Assembly (NCBI GenBank): GCA_020284085.1
Contig: JACEVL010000130.1
Span: 3,764,576-3,828,575, forward strand
Origin: Aporrectodea caliginosa
Taxonomy: Eukaryota; Annelida; Clitellata; Crassiclitellata; Lumbricidae
Direction of reading: 5' to 3'
DNA length: 64,000 nucleotides
Position 1 is the stretch's first letter. Each line of letters begins with the position of its first letter. Of the stretch, positions 1 through 12,699 are shown one piece after another. Under the pieces are notes generated by a model, which made no database searches, had not been told where the DNA came from, and saw only the letters and a list, made by a program, of their open reading frames with translations. Both the position numbers and the translations under genes were made by a program.

Positions 1-955
1 CATGTTGCTCTTATCAATACAAGTTCTGCTGGTTAAACCCTTAAACGACGAAAAGAGTTTGTATCACCAAATTCCTCAAGTAAACGGCGCATTTATTCGT
101 CCGCAAGTGTTCTGGCTTCTTGGGTCATTTAAATACACGATAGATTTAAATGTCCATTCCATTTGTTTGATATATGTGTTTAGGTTCCTAATCTAAAAAT
201 ATCTTCCATTGATGTATTTCTGTGCTTAATTGTGTTATCTTGGCCTACATGACGTAAAGTTTCGAAAATATAATACTTTGATGGGTGGAACGGATGCCAT
301 TATAATAGTACATGGCTAAGTAAACCACACTTTGGTACACGCTTGTTGGGCCCCAACACACTCTAGAGCATGCTCGTTATTAAAACTGTTACATAACTAT
401 TATTAAAAGGAAGCCTGCCAATCCATTAGTTATGCATTTAGCAGTTGTATGATACCATCTACCATGTGACGACTTCTTAGATTAAGGCTCAGACCTGTAC
501 AATGCAAACTAGGCAAACACTCGTACAATCTAGATTTAATGTGATCTGTAATCAGCTATAATGTACTGCAGATGGTAAGGACCAGAAAGGCAATCCTTGA
601 AGATATCAAACCTCCTCTGGGGAGGAAGATACCATCTGGAAAGTTAGATTCTTTGTTGTGATGTAAAAGCCAACACAGACTCTTGAGTCAACATATACCG
701 GAAGGCCATTCCCAGCTTGGAATAGCAATGGAAAATGTACATACTAAGCCAAAAACTACCCTTTAACTCATGACAGTCTAGTTGAGGAGATTGTCTAAGG
801 AACTGATTGCTCAAGTAACATTAATTAGGCCTTATTAGTTGGAAAATGACATGGGTGATGCAGCTGGCCAAGAGACATCATACTGCCGTGAAATTGTTTG
901 ATTAGATTTCTGAGATGTTCTGTCTGTTCTACCTCACATTTTGTTGTTTCTCTAG
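1..955. other. presumed melted/VEPH1 intron
   Basis: AT-rich sequence with no coding exon I could support. The AG at 954-955 after a pyrimidine tract is taken as the acceptor of the first visible exon, so this stretch is most simply intron; a short exon may have been missed. Confidence 0.4.
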
Positions 956-3899
956 TGTATGGCAATCATAAGTGGAGCTGTTGTTTGAACTTTGTCTGCA
1001 CTGCTCAGTCGGACCATTGTCTGTACAGCTCCAGCTGCTTTTCATTCCGGACAAAGAATGCCAAGATATGGATCCATCTCATGTTTCTTGCCATCCAGGT
1101 TCAATATACATACTCTTCAATTTTGAGTTGCTTCAACAATGTTATATGTGCATGATATTCAGAATATTTGTGGGATTCCTTGTAACAACCTCTCAAAGGT
1201 GTTCCTTGGTAGCCTAAGTGATGTCAGTTAATCTTAAGAATATGATAAATTTGGAACCAGAACATTTCTGGTCACTTGTGTGACTCTGGGCTTGATGTTG
1301 CATAGACAGGCAAAAGAAAGATCCTCTTAAGATACCAAGGAAAATATCACAGTGGAATTCATAGAGATTACCTAACCTGAAGCTCTCTGTTTGGATAGTC
1401 ATTCTTGGCTTTTTCATTTATTGGTTTATATATTTTATCTTTTCCTGACTTACGTATAAATGAGGTTTATAACTGACTTTTCTTTAACATTAATGATTGT
1501 TTTTAATTGCGAGATAGCATCAATTCTTCCTAATTGCTGTGGATATGGCTGGGAAAAGTAAGTGAAGTAAATAGATATCTAGTTGCTAAATAAAGCACCT
1601 TTTTAGCACTCGACAGGCAGGCTACCTATGCTAACCTAAGTCGGGTCAAATTTCATTGAGAACAAAAAGTTTATCAATAAGCAGAGAGTGCGTATTTGAA
1701 AGAGATGTTGTCACTTGCTACTGTGGGGTTTTGGTTGAGACCCAGATGTACTTGAACTTGGTTGATTGTCACTTTGTTAAGGAACAATCGCAGAGACCAG
1801 TGACGGCTCAGGACACGGCTGTTGCAAATCTCAGGTCGACCTGGGATGCAGTCAGGGTGGACTCCAGTTGCAGCTTTGTCAAACTGGTCACATCCAATTT
1901 TCCATCAGCAAAAGTTAGTTGCATGCTTCTGAGTTTCTTATAGTTTTGAATTTAAAAAGTCAGATTCCTTCATGTGGTGTTGTTCTAACCTGCTATTGTT
2001 GAGTCCTAAAATCAATTGCTGAACTATTATAATTATAATTTACTGTTAACTGGCCATTCTATCAGATGGCGAGGGAGAGGACTGGCCATCCGCCCTCATC
2101 TGCCGAGGCTAAGAAAACGAAGTTGTTAGCACTTCATACCTATGGCTGCCTCTTGGAGTTAAGGGACTGATCCACCCTTCTTCTATCTTTCTGCTTTAAA
2201 TGTTATTGTGTTTATTTAAACATGTCTACAGTTGACTAATTATATTATTATATTACATTACGAGTTTACATTTCACTACATCAACTTTTGGCGTTTTTCT
2301 TTCAGCAAAGTCACCAGAACAGTAATTTCCTTGCCATTATTATGAAATATTTTAAAACAAATCAGCTAAAGCTGACATTTAAAACAATAAAATGGAAATA
2401 CAATTACGACCAATTATCTAGTTCTCATTGTCATAGGTTAAAGTTTCAGGTATGTCACAAATTGTAATGATCGTCATTATTGTCATAAAAATAAAATTAA
2501 AGATTTTGTTATCAGTCGTACTTCGGTATTACTACATATTCTGCTGAAATTGTGAACATATTGCAGTATTAATTTGGCTCATTTTGTTCATACACATACA
2601 TTGTTTTTATTTGACATGTATTTCTTTGTGTAGGACCAAGCTACCATAATGCAGGAGTTGACTGTGATGCAGTACTTTGATCTATTTGAATTTCGAGAGA
2701 ACCAATGGTGTTGTTTCCTGTGCTGCCATCCAGAGAAGGCGATTGAACTACTACAGGCCGATGGACTGCCTGTCTTTGAGGGTCCACTAAAGGAGAAAAA
2801 GGGTCGTCTCAAAGTCCTTAAACCCTGGAAAAGTCGCTACTACACCCTATCTGGAGCAACCATCACATACAACAAGAGAGATTCAGTGAGTTTTCTAGTT
2901 GACTTTGTGGTTTTATAGATCTAATACTTAGGAATAATTTGCTTTAAATTACCTAAAGGTAAATTAGAAATGCTGACTTGTTTAAGTTTCTCTATTTACC
3001 AGACAATTAGTAATGGATTATATTTTGAGCAATATTACTCTCTGCTTTTGCTAGACATAACTTTTTGGAGTATACATTTGTATATTCACGTGATCAGAAC
3101 AAATGTTAAGGTATCTATGTATGTACAAAGACAATTAATATAGAACCTTTAAAAAAATATCCTCACGTAATCTCATCTGAAAAATGTTGTTAATATCACA
3201 TGGATAACGTGTATGATATATAATAGTGGTAGTCATACCTCTTGAATAGATTCTGTACAAATTTTGGGATTAAAATTAGAACTATAGTTGCAGTGGAATA
3301 CTAATATGTGTAATTTAATTCGACTGACTTACAGATTTTTCTGTATGTATCTGAACAACCTCACAGAGGTGCTAGAACATGGTTATCTAACGGTTACTTA
3401 AAATGCACATGGGTAATTGAACCATGTCATTACTGATATATGAACTGGCACCTTGTTCCATCGTAGTCTGATTACAATGTATCAGGCGGGGCCAGAACTT
3501 TGGTCTAAGTGACCACCTAGTGGAAAGCGGATTTCAGCAGGCTTGTGAATATCCTGATGTGCCGGCTGATGAATTTACCCACTGTTCATTCATTCATTTC
3601 AGCAACAAGCGATTAGCAATATCCAGACTGTGAAGGTGATACGAAAGGGGGGAAGAGGCATTCCAACGGCATTCGAGGTATTCGCAAACGATGTGACGTA
3701 CGTTTTCAAAGCGAGAGATGCGGAGAACGTGGAGCAGTGGGTCCAGTGTCTTCAGATTGCAATTGCTCGAACACAGCGCCTGAGCAGAGAAAGCATCAGC
3801 GACATCAACGTCCCACGATGGGCTTCTCTCGGAAGGCCTGTCAAAATCTCCTCCAACGCAACGCAGTATCTTCGACATGGCTCTCAGATCAGATTATGA
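956..3899 (+). CDS. VEPH1: melted/VEPH1 homologue, 3'-terminal four exons with PH domain
   Basis: Four phase-compatible exons can be read: 956-1098, 1782-1913, 2634-2885 and 3603-3899 (TGA at 3897-3899). Junctions are AG/GT with phase 0 at the last three. The visible 273 residues run through W-rich helices (NAKIWIHLMFLAIQ, STWDAVRVDSS, FPSAK/DQATIMQELT) into a PH domain at roughly visible residues 140-228. This starts at FEGPLKEKKGRLKVLKPWKS, continues across the last intron (KRDS/QQAISNIQTVKV), and ends with the invariant-type Trp of the C-terminal helix (ENVEQWVQCLQIA). Melted/VEPH1 proteins carry one C-terminal PH domain that binds phosphoinositides and links insulin/TOR and Hippo signalling at the membrane; this layout and the short tail after the PH domain match. 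The 5' part lies outside the window. Exon 956-1098 has a weak donor (GTTCAA), and the acceptor at 1782 is a choice among several AGs, so those two ends are less sure. Confidence 0.8.
2047..2170 (+). repeat. SINE-A body fragment in a melted/VEPH1 intron
   Basis: About 120 bp match, with scattered differences, the bodies at 20621-20780 (-) and 32216-32345 (-). Shared blocks include CTGGCCATCCGCCCTCAT, GCCGAGGCTAAGA, and a CTTCATACC-TATGGCTGCCTC stretch. There is no tRNA-like head here, so this is a 5'-truncated copy. Confidence 0.65.
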
Positions 3900-5090
3900 T
3901 TAACCAATGTGGTCTGTATTGTGTTGGTGATACGTTGTTAGAGAGCATTCTTTCTTTTATTTATTGGAACAAAACTGCCTTCTGACCCACATTGCAGATG
4001 ACTCAAAGGAGAATTATGGATCCAATCCAGATAGGTCTGCAAACGCAAATTCGAATTATACTAAGTAAATTTTATGACCTGATTTGCTCCAGGTGATGTT
4101 TGCATTTTACAATCTTGCCTTCTTTTAATGGCTTTTACTTCATGTCCAAGGCTTGTGCTTATGTTTATGGCTGTACACTTGTACTGTGTGTTGTGAATGT
4201 TGTCTCTATTGGTACGACTATGACACACTGTTGATGTCCAGCGCAGGCCATGCTGTGTAGGTGACATGTTTGTGCTGTCCGTAACATTTCTGTTGCCAAG
4301 TGAATGGTTTACTTTCATTCCAATCTTGTAAAGTGATGCCTTTAAATATTGGTATTTTTTCATTCACTTTCCAGTTATGATATTTACCAGTCATTTAACG
4401 GTTCCAATTGTATTGCAACTGGGTGATCTGTTATTCATTAAATTGTTTATCGTTATGACGGTGACTGATGAAAACTTGAGGCTACGGTTATCAGTTACTT
4501 GTTTGTTTTATTTGCAAATGTTGATTTTGAGTTTTTCTACAAGCTTTGTTTTATTGGCATCATGGTGGATGTTGATGGATAAATTTTGTATATTTGTTCT
4601 AATCTTTGTAGACCTGCAGTGAACAATACTTAAAGGACAATTGGATAGAGATGTATATAAGTCTTTAGGCTCAATTACTCCAGTATCACTGGAGTTTGGT
4701 TGGAGAAATTTTCCTACAGTGTGTTTCAGGGTATAACATGTGTTTACTAAGTTTCTAAACTTAGAAAGTTACTCTGTTTTTTACTTTAGTGAGTTACTCT
4801 GATTTTCATAACAGGGACAAACTGTGTCTGTGAGGTACTTTGAGACACACTATTTACTCTAAGGCACTCTGATTATTTTAATTTATTGATTGCAGTGTGT
4901 TGCACATTTGATTACCCATTGTTTGAAATACTTGCAACACTCAATACATTTCTAATACTGTCTATTCCTTGAAGATGACTTTTTGCACTTATTTCAATGT
5001 ACTTTGTGATGAAAACAAATGTGTCCTGTGTTTCCTTTGATATGGTTCTGTACAGTGTCCACTGACAAATGTTCCTGTTTTGGTCTACTT
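3900..5090 (+). other. 3' UTR/flank of melted/VEPH1
   Basis: AT-rich sequence directly after the stop codon. No gene or recognised repeat was found. Part is probably 3' UTR, but I could not fix a polyadenylation site. Confidence 0.35.
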
Positions 5091-5445
5091 GGGGTCGTCC
5101 GTAAATTAAGTCTGCAATGAGGGAGGGAGGGCGTCATCCCAATTTGGACAAGGAGGAGGGGGAGTTATGACCAGAGTGGACGTCTGCATCTAAATTTGAT
5201 ACGTATTTTTTCAGTATAACTTGTGCCTTAAACTTTATTAAATTGGTTCCTGATAAGTAATTTTCCATTGCGGACAGGTCTTCATCAGCATATACATGGA
5301 CTGTTGAATAACAGTAAAAGTAATGATGTTGACGTTAAAAAGTGGATTCGAGTTTGGCATACACAAGCAACGGAAAGGCGAAGTCAGTTGATGGGTATGT
5401 GAGGAAGGGGTTCAGAGTAGGTCAGACGTACTTTATGGACGACCC
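5091..5445. mobile_element. degenerate MITE related to the one at 41414-41875
   Basis: The ends are inverted: GGGGTCGTCCGTAAATTA on the left and GACGTACTTTATGGACGACCC on the right. These match the terminal inverted repeats of the better preserved element at 41414-41875. The interior is diverged and no clear target duplication remains. Confidence 0.6.
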
Positions 5446-8400
5446 TTGATTAAGGAACCTTGTGCGTAGTCGAGTTGTTACTTGCATGCCGCCTTCTTTG
5501 GCCTTGTGAAGGACTCTTGTGCTTGCCTTCTTACTTGTGCATAACTCCTTGGAGGCCTTCATCTTTAATACGATTGCCTCTCATATGTGCACAAATTTCA
5601 TTCGTGCTAAGCTCTTGTGCCAGAAAATTACTGTTTGCAGTTGTTTTCCTTTTTGCTTGGGGTGAACACGTAACTTTGTCTGCTTTCAAATTTCTTCTAC
5701 TTCTTAGCTACTGTTATGATGCAGAGCTGACTTTAAGAGCAGGAGAACATGCTTTCTTGGTTTAATCATTAGTGTTCATTTGTATGGTTTTGTGGAATTT
5801 CAGAAATACTGACTACTGGTAATAGGAAATTAAGCAACTGTACATTGTTTAGTAAAATGTAAGATTACTTAATGCAATAACATAATTATTAGAGTGAGGA
5901 AGTAAATTAATAATATACTATGGTATTCCATACACAAGACTCATAGTTTTTGTATAATTAGAAGTAGAATAGTTTCAAGTAATTTGACATTTATTTTTTA
6001 ATAGAGTTATTTTGTAATTGTGATATTGCATAATGAAGACATCTGTCAATAAGGCTTTTTGTAGTTGGTTTTTATTCAGACTTCAGTTAATTAGACATGT
6101 GTATATGTGGATGTTCATAGATTCAACAACGGTTCTCTAAATGCTGAACTCAAGTCTCACAGTATCTGTGTGCTTCAGATATTATAATCGTCTAAAACCA
6201 ATATTTTAAGACTGCAAAGCGCAGTGCCTTTTCTTTCCACCTGGCTTCATCCGACTGTGGGGTAGTACAGCTTTATAGTAATTTTCAACTGTGACCAGTG
6301 TAGAGTTTAAGCTTTGCTGTAAAAGTTTTTGTTTGCTGCGATGTATATATAATGACACTTTTGGCTTGTGTTTCTCGAAGGCAGTTTATGTGCAGGTGGT
6401 CCAAAATCATTTATTTGTTTAAGATGCAATTTGAACCAAATGAAGCTGTCCCTCTGATATGGTATAACTTTCTTGCTTACTGAATTTGGCTTTCAGTTGA
6501 TGCTCAGATTATATAGTGTAAAATTTCTCAGTATAGTTTTTAATTATTAGATTCTGTTTAACTGATTTCATTAACTAGTTGCGTCTTTTGTCAACTAGCT
6601 TTTTGAATAAACGAATATTTGATCATTTGATTGATTTGGATCATTTTAAGCTTTTTTTGTGTACAGACAATTGTTACCTGTTTTTGACAAAAGGAAAGGG
6701 TACATTTTATCTACCATGGTGGTACAATATAAAATTAATTTTGTGGTTGCATAACAGCAGTACCTGGAATATGATGCAGGTTTGGAGTCTTGATTTTGGA
6801 GGAGAAACAGACAGTTCCAGGACAATTACATTGTTATGCAATGTAATTGCTATTATTTTTATTAATGTGAGATAAAGTAGTGGTGTATTTATTAGTAGTG
6901 TTAATAAAACTTAAGAGTTTACTAAAGTGTTTACGAAAGAGAATCAGGGCATCGAGGTTTGAAATTTATTGGCATTTAGAGTTTGCGGTATTACATATAT
7001 TCGGTCTCATTCCTATTTTCTAGCCTTTAACAATGATTCTGTGAAGTTTTTTATGTGTACCAAAACATTCTCTCTGAGTCACTGCATTTGTGGTATACTA
7101 TGGACTGGCTCAAATTTTGTATTATTTGAGCTATAAATAAAAAATAGGTCAATTAAGACATTTTAATTTTACTTCAGTTCAGTGTTTTAGTTATTTCTGC
7201 AAAAGAAATTCGTATAGTCATTTTAAAGTTTAACAGAAACCATTTCTTTGCTTTTCGTATTCTACATGTACTTCATTTTGTAGCATAATTTTATTAAAAT
7301 TTAATAATTTTTAGTCGTGTCTTTAAAATACATGTATATGTATATATTTTAAATACATCCTCTTTTCAAGTGCTCAAATTTCTCTTTCATGCAGGCCATA
7401 CAGTATAAAAATGAAAACTTTTTAGTTTCTTAACCATGTGTGAATAGAATGCACACATCTGACTGGTTTAAAGTTCACAGTGGGATTTGGCAGAGCGATC
7501 CGATGGCTCCAGGCATTGTTGTGGCGCCAATGGACGAAAATTGTGGCGCCCACAGTCCTTTGTGGCATGGTAGGTGCAACTATTGGGGAGGAGGTCTTCC
7601 AGACACAGATAATGCAGACAATGTTTCACTTCTGATGCAGAAATTGCAGAGGTATTACTAATGGCTCTGGAAGTTATGGACAGGGAAGTCAAAGCATTTA
7701 GTTTGGATATCAACTGGAATAAGACAAGATGAGACTACTTTGAATTACACTTTTGGTAAGTTACTGTCAGTGACTGCAGGTGATGACTTGGAGGTTTCTG
7801 TACTGTGCCCACTCTTGTTTACATACACCATTCTACACTCCAGTGTTTCCCAAAGTGAGTTTGTCTCATACTGTCTTAATCCCGATAGCTTTCAGCCCAA
7901 TGGTTTAGAGCAGACTTGACTTCTATATAACCCTTCTTTTTACTAAGAAAGATCTGCACAAAACTAAAAACGATTCAAACTTTTGCCACAGCCATTATAA
8001 CAAGGGACCTTAATTAATATCAACATGTATTACGCACATATAGCATTCATATAGCCCCATTGCACAAAGAATAGCCTACATCTCAGAATCTGCTTTCACA
8101 ATTTTAAAGTGCTTCATTTTAATCAGCATGAATATATCTACGCTTCATGCTCACATATACCCCTCTAGCGACAATGGTGTGTATTGTACTCGATCTATGG
8201 ATGCCTGGACTCTTGCTCTGCTGCACACCCATACAGTTTAAGCGACCATCGATTGCTATTATGTCTTAATTGACATTATGATAATGGCGCTATAGAAGTC
8301 AGATTAGACAGCAGTGGGCTCTCCTACTTTCTCGGTTGTCGGTCCTGGGTTTTGGAGTTTGCTGCCCAGTTAAGTTCATTCTGTGATATCATTCAGGTCT

Positions 8401-9296
8401 AAACCTAATTAAGACTCATGTTTTTCACCGAGTAGGCCTATACCCACCATAATTTTGTTAGGAAGAATAGTCTGGTCTAGCCCACGAGACAGCTCTGACG
8501 GCATCAATGAGTGCACACTGCATGTGGACAAAACCTGTTCACGATGATGTGAATTTCATTAAGCAAAATTATATGGGGGAACAATAATTAAGTGCCCTAT
8601 TTAATAAGCCTATCTGTATCATACAATGTATGTGCGGGCGCATTGGCAATGAGTAGGCCTATGGCAAATGACGGAGGTTGGCCAGTCCTTTCCCTCGATG
8701 GCCATAGGCGTAGGCCTTAGGGGAATTTCAGTGGTGGGGGCAGAAAAAGCCTCAAGCTATTACTTCTCCCCGAAACAAAACTAAATCCAGAATAGTAGGG
8801 TCGTGCGTATGCGTGTGTGTGAGCTAAGTAGGGTATGTATATGTAGACGATAGACCTGATACGGTCTGTGACGTACGTAGGCGGTAGCCGGTTGGTCTAA
8901 CCAGTAACCACCTTTTTGTGGAAACTGGAAAGTGTAATCTGACATTTTCCTTCTTCTCTTTCTCTCGAAAAACACGAGCGCCTGAAATGTTTTTTTCGTG
9001 CTGCCAATCTTTCGTTCAGTCTTTTCCTCGCTGCTGTCAGTCCGAAATGTTATTTCCTGCTGCCAATCTTTCGTTCGGTCTCTTCCTTGCTGATGTCGAT
9101 CTGTCCGTAGGCCTATCTTGCTTTACACTTAGGCCTAGGCCTACTTATTTTTCGCTGGAGTCGAGAAGTTCCGAGAACGGGGCCAGACAGCTAAGGAAGG
9201 TTCCAAAGCGTTAAGAATTTATAGTTAAAAAACTCAGATAGGTAAGAGTAGGCCTAGCTATATAATTTTATATATCCCAACAGAAATGTCATAGGC
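5446..9296. other. unrecognised AT-rich intergenic sequence
   Basis: I see no supported gene, RNA or intact repeat. Short ORFs here have no recognisable domain or splice context. The palindrome TAGGCCTA becomes frequent from about 8.43 kb onward. Confidence 0.3.
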
Positions 9297-9665
9297 CAGG
9301 GATGGCGAACCTATGCCATGGTAGCCTACGCGTGCCGAAAGTGGCATGCGTAACATTTTTTGAGCACGCGGAATTTGAAGCGTCCCTCAAAATTGCAAAC
9401 TTAGAAATACAAAAGCACCGTAGGAATCTGTTATGAAGGACTTTATTGTAGCATCATTCTAAAACCATCTGTGAAATAATGTCTTTTAATTCATTTTTGT
9501 TACGCTTTGTCAATTAAAATCTAAATGAGAAAAACAATTAGGCCTAGCCTATAGGCCCTATAGCCGACCACACAATACCGAGGGGTAGGCCTATACGCGA
9601 CGGCATTTTTAAAAATGTTTTAGCGGCATTTTGGCACGCACCTTTAAGAAGGTTCGACTTCCCTG
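9297..9665. mobile_element. hAT-type MITE with 8-bp target duplication
   Basis: Terminal inverted repeats read CAGGGATGGCGAACCT on the left and AGGTTCGACTTCCCTG on the right. The element is flanked by a perfect 8-bp duplication, TCATAGGC (9289-9296 and 9666-9673). An 8-bp duplication with CAGGG termini is characteristic of the hAT superfamily. At 369 bp it has no coding capacity. Confidence 0.85.
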
Positions 9666-9935
9666 TCATAGGCCTATAATAATTATTGTGTATGGCACAA
9701 GAAGCCAGTGTGACAATATCCCCATATGGGCTTCACATATCCCACGGGGACACCCACGCTTCGATCTGTAGGCCTAGATCTAGGAAACATGAAGCTCACG
9801 TGCATGGGAATATTGTAAGTGAACATCGACATTCGCTGCAGAAGGATCAGATAGATATATGTAGAGTAGGTGGAGCAGGAGAGGAGGAGAATAAAAAAAG
9901 AACAAGGTGACAAAATTTAGAAATCTAAAATCAAA

Positions 9936-10175
9936 GCTCGAGGGTACGTACCATACGTATTCTATTTTTTGAAAGGTACAGAATACCCTATTTTAGGGTA
10001 CGTAAACAATACAAAAATACGTTAACCACGTCATTGCTCATTATAAGAATGTTCCTTAACAAACACACAAAATAAAATTTTCGTGTATGATACGTACCAT
10101 ACGCGTATTCTATTTTTGAAAGGTACGTACGTATTTTAACGTATTCTATTTAGGGTACGCGTACCCTCGAGCTCT
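9936..10175. mobile_element. small element with GAGCTCGAGGGTACG-type inverted ends
   Basis: Both ends are mirror images: AGCTCGAGGGTACG on the left and CGTACCCTCGAGCT on the right. Each is followed inward by related GTATTCTATTT blocks, and AGGGTACG motifs recur inside. I found no convincing target duplication, so a degenerate MITE or foldback sequence is the best description. Confidence 0.55.
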
Positions 10176-10195
10176 GTCTAAAATTATGCACAGAA

Positions 10196-10283
10196 TCGCA
10201 CACACGCGCACACACACACACACACGCACGCACGCACACACACAAACACACACACACACGCATACACAAACACAGACAAACCC

Positions 10284-10340
<57 letters not shown>
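10196..10340. repeat. (CA)n followed by (TA)n microsatellite
   Basis: An interrupted CA/CG dinucleotide run (about 10196-10280) passes directly into a TA run (about 10284-10340). It sits next to a LINE 3' fragment. Confidence 0.9.
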
Positions 10341-10341
<1 letters not shown>

Positions 10342-10373
10342 CGCAACTTAGGCGTTGTTTTTAATTCTACCAT

Positions 10374-11102
10374 ATGTCTCTCACTGGCCTTGTAAACAGT
10401 ATTTGTAAGTCATCCTATATGTTCATTCGTGATATACGCAGAATTAGGCGTTATGTGCCCATGTCTGCAAGAATTTCTCTGGCAAATGCATTGGTTTCCA
10501 GTCGCCTAGACTATTGTAACTCACTTCTTACTGGTATCAATAAATCAAACATACTGAAGCTGCAGAGGGGTTCAGAACTCTTTGGCTAGAGCCATAACTA
10601 ATACATCCAAATATGAACATATAACCCCTGTGCTTAAATCTCTGCATTGGCTTCCTGTTCATGAAAGAATTCGTTTCAAACTGGGGCTCATAGTTTATAA
10701 AACTTTGAACTCTAGCCAACCACAATATTTAAAATCTGTTCTTATTCCTCTGACTTATCATTATTCAATGAGGTCATCTGATTGTCTTTGTCTGGTCATA
10801 CCTAAATCACGAACTGTTCTCGGTGAACGAGCTTTTTCGGTTGCTGGGCCTGCCTTTTGGAACTCTCTTCCTGTATCTGTGCGCTGTGCTCAGTCGCTTG
10901 TGTCGTTTCGTTCTCGGCTGAAAACTTACCTCTTTCAAATTGCTTATCCACCTTAGGCTGCCTCTCTGTCTCTTACGGACTGATCTTCTGGATGTTGACC
11001 TGATTACGGATTGTTTTGATGCGCCATCGGTTGATGCCTTGTGCATTAGACACCGGCGCAATAGAATTGCTAATTAGTAATTACATTACATTACATTACA
11101 TA
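10374..11102 (+). mobile_element. 5'-truncated CR1/L2-like LINE, C-terminal RT end
   Basis: Two overlapping frames joined by a frameshift near 10570-10585 give the C-terminal end of a non-LTR reverse transcriptase ORF. Recognisable blocks are SSRLDYCNSLLTGI, LKSLHWLPVHERIRFK, ERAFSVAGPAFWNSLP and FRSRLKTYLF. This arrangement (LDYCNSLL, LHWLPV, WNSLP, LKTYLF) is typical of CR1/L2-group elements. The 3' end carries a (ATTAC)n tail near 11078-11100. The catalytic RT and endonuclease are absent, so it is a dead 5'-truncated copy. Confidence 0.85.
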
Positions 11103-11235
11103 TATACATATATATGCCTGATTCTGTGCAATAATTTTTTCTGTATTGGCGTCTCCCTCCAAATTAACTGCTGCAGGATTCCATGGAAAATGCGGATGTT
11201 TTAATATGACATTCCATGAAGTGCGCCTGCTTTCA

Positions 11236-11752
11236 TATATACAATACAATACAATACAAATGAAAATTTATAGCGCGCTTTAACAAGACAAGTCTTGCAC
11301 GAGAGCGCGTTTCGCTACATTCTTAGTCATAGTGCAGGTTAGCCTAAACAGATAAGTTTTTAATTTTGTTTTAAACTGTAGGACAGATATGCACTGTCGA
11401 ACTGAAGCTGGAAGATGGTTCCATTCTAAGGGTCCTGAGGTAGAGAAAGCACGGTTTCCAAACTTCCGGTTTGTGCGAAGTACGGTGAAATCCCCTCTCG
11501 TCGACGATCGGAATCCTCTAGTATACTGAAAAGTGGACATGGCGTGACCATGGATGCCATGTATGAGGGAGAGGTTCCAGAGTTAATGTGATACATGAGG
11601 AGGCAGATTTTGAAGGCGATACGGGCGCGGATGGGAAGCCAGTGAAGTTGTTGCAGTGTAGGCGTGATGTGATCTCTTGGACCAAGATCTTTTATTAGGC
11701 GAGCGGCGGTGTGTAGAACTGAGGATAAGGGTTGCATATGGCACGATGTCAC
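11236..11752 (-). mobile_element. 5'-truncated CR1/L2-like LINE, reverse orientation
   Basis: On the minus strand, frames with a frameshift near 11430-11480 read AARLIKDLGPRDHITPTLQQ, LHWLPIRARIAFK, FGNRAFSTSGPLEWNHLP and KTKLKTYLF. The copy ends in an (AATAC)n-type tail at about 11240-11260 on the plus strand. It is the same family as 12416-12692, with nearly the same C-terminal and 3' sequence. Confidence 0.85.
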
Positions 11753-12415
11753 ACCGATTCGTTGTTCTTAACCAATTTTTGCCTGTAGGCCTAGGCTAGA
11801 GTCCTACTATAGCTATGATTGTGTCTTTTATGTCGGTCGGACTTCATTGTAGCAGGTTGAAAATGAAAGCATTCTGTAACGCCTTCTGATAAATGCCTTT
11901 CGAAGGTGGAGGCTAGGTTTCTATAATCCATCAAGACCAATTTCATCTGAAAGCAAATAATAATAAAATATATGGAAGCTTCACAACTGGAGGCAGTGGA
12001 GGGTGACTCGCTTGCCCGCAGAACCCATGGAAGTCATCCAACCGGGTCCCATCCATGGAGTTCTGAGTTGCACCACTAGGGTTGTCAGACGCCCGCAAAA
12101 GGAGGACATGTCCTCCCTTTTGGCCTCATGTCCTCTGTCCGGCAGACAAAACTAGAAACCTGGAAAATGTCCGGCTTTTGTATGTTTGTTGTAGGCCTAT
12201 TGGGCTATATTTCAGGACACGCAGCCGCCCGTCTCTATTCCGGGCGCGTCTCCAGGTTGTGTCCAAGTGCAACCGAGAGTTCAGTGGGTGTAGGTAAGCT
12301 TCCACCGAAATGAAATTGTGGGATTTAGCAGTATGTACTGCTCGAGGTTTAGGGAGAAAATGAGAAAATGTTTGTCCGCCAAGTTTTGAAGGTTGACGTG
12401 CTTTAGAATGAATTC

Positions 12416-12692
12416 ACCCAGTAAGTCGACGAGAGGGGATTTAACCGTAGGCCTACTTCGCACAAACCGGAAGTTTGGAAACCGTGCTTTCTCTACCTCA
12501 GGACCCTTAGAATTGAACCGTCTTCCAGCTTCAGTTCGACAGTGCATATCTGTCGCACAGTTTAAAACAAAATTAAAAACTTATCTGTTTAACCTGCACT
12601 ATGACTAAGAATGTAGCGAAACGCGCTCTCGTGCAAGACTTGTCTTGTTAAAGCGCGCTATAAATTTTCATTTGTATTGTATTGTATTGTAA
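12416..12692 (+). mobile_element. short 3' fragment of the same LINE family as 11236-11752
   Basis: This encodes STRGDLTVG, RTNRKFGNRAFSTSGPLELN and KTKLKTYLF, then a 3' UTR that mirrors 11236-11330 almost base for base and a TTGTATTGTATTG tail. It lies in the opposite orientation, about 0.7 kb away from the other copy. Confidence 0.85.
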
Positions 12693-12699
12693 AGTGGTT

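Noticed and set aside
7440..7661. 73-residue ORF with protein-like composition
   Set aside because: No domain, splice context or promoter recognised; likely chance or an old repeat.
10146..10373. Tyr-Ile and Cys-Val repeat ORF on the minus strand
   Set aside because: Translation of TA and CA microsatellites.
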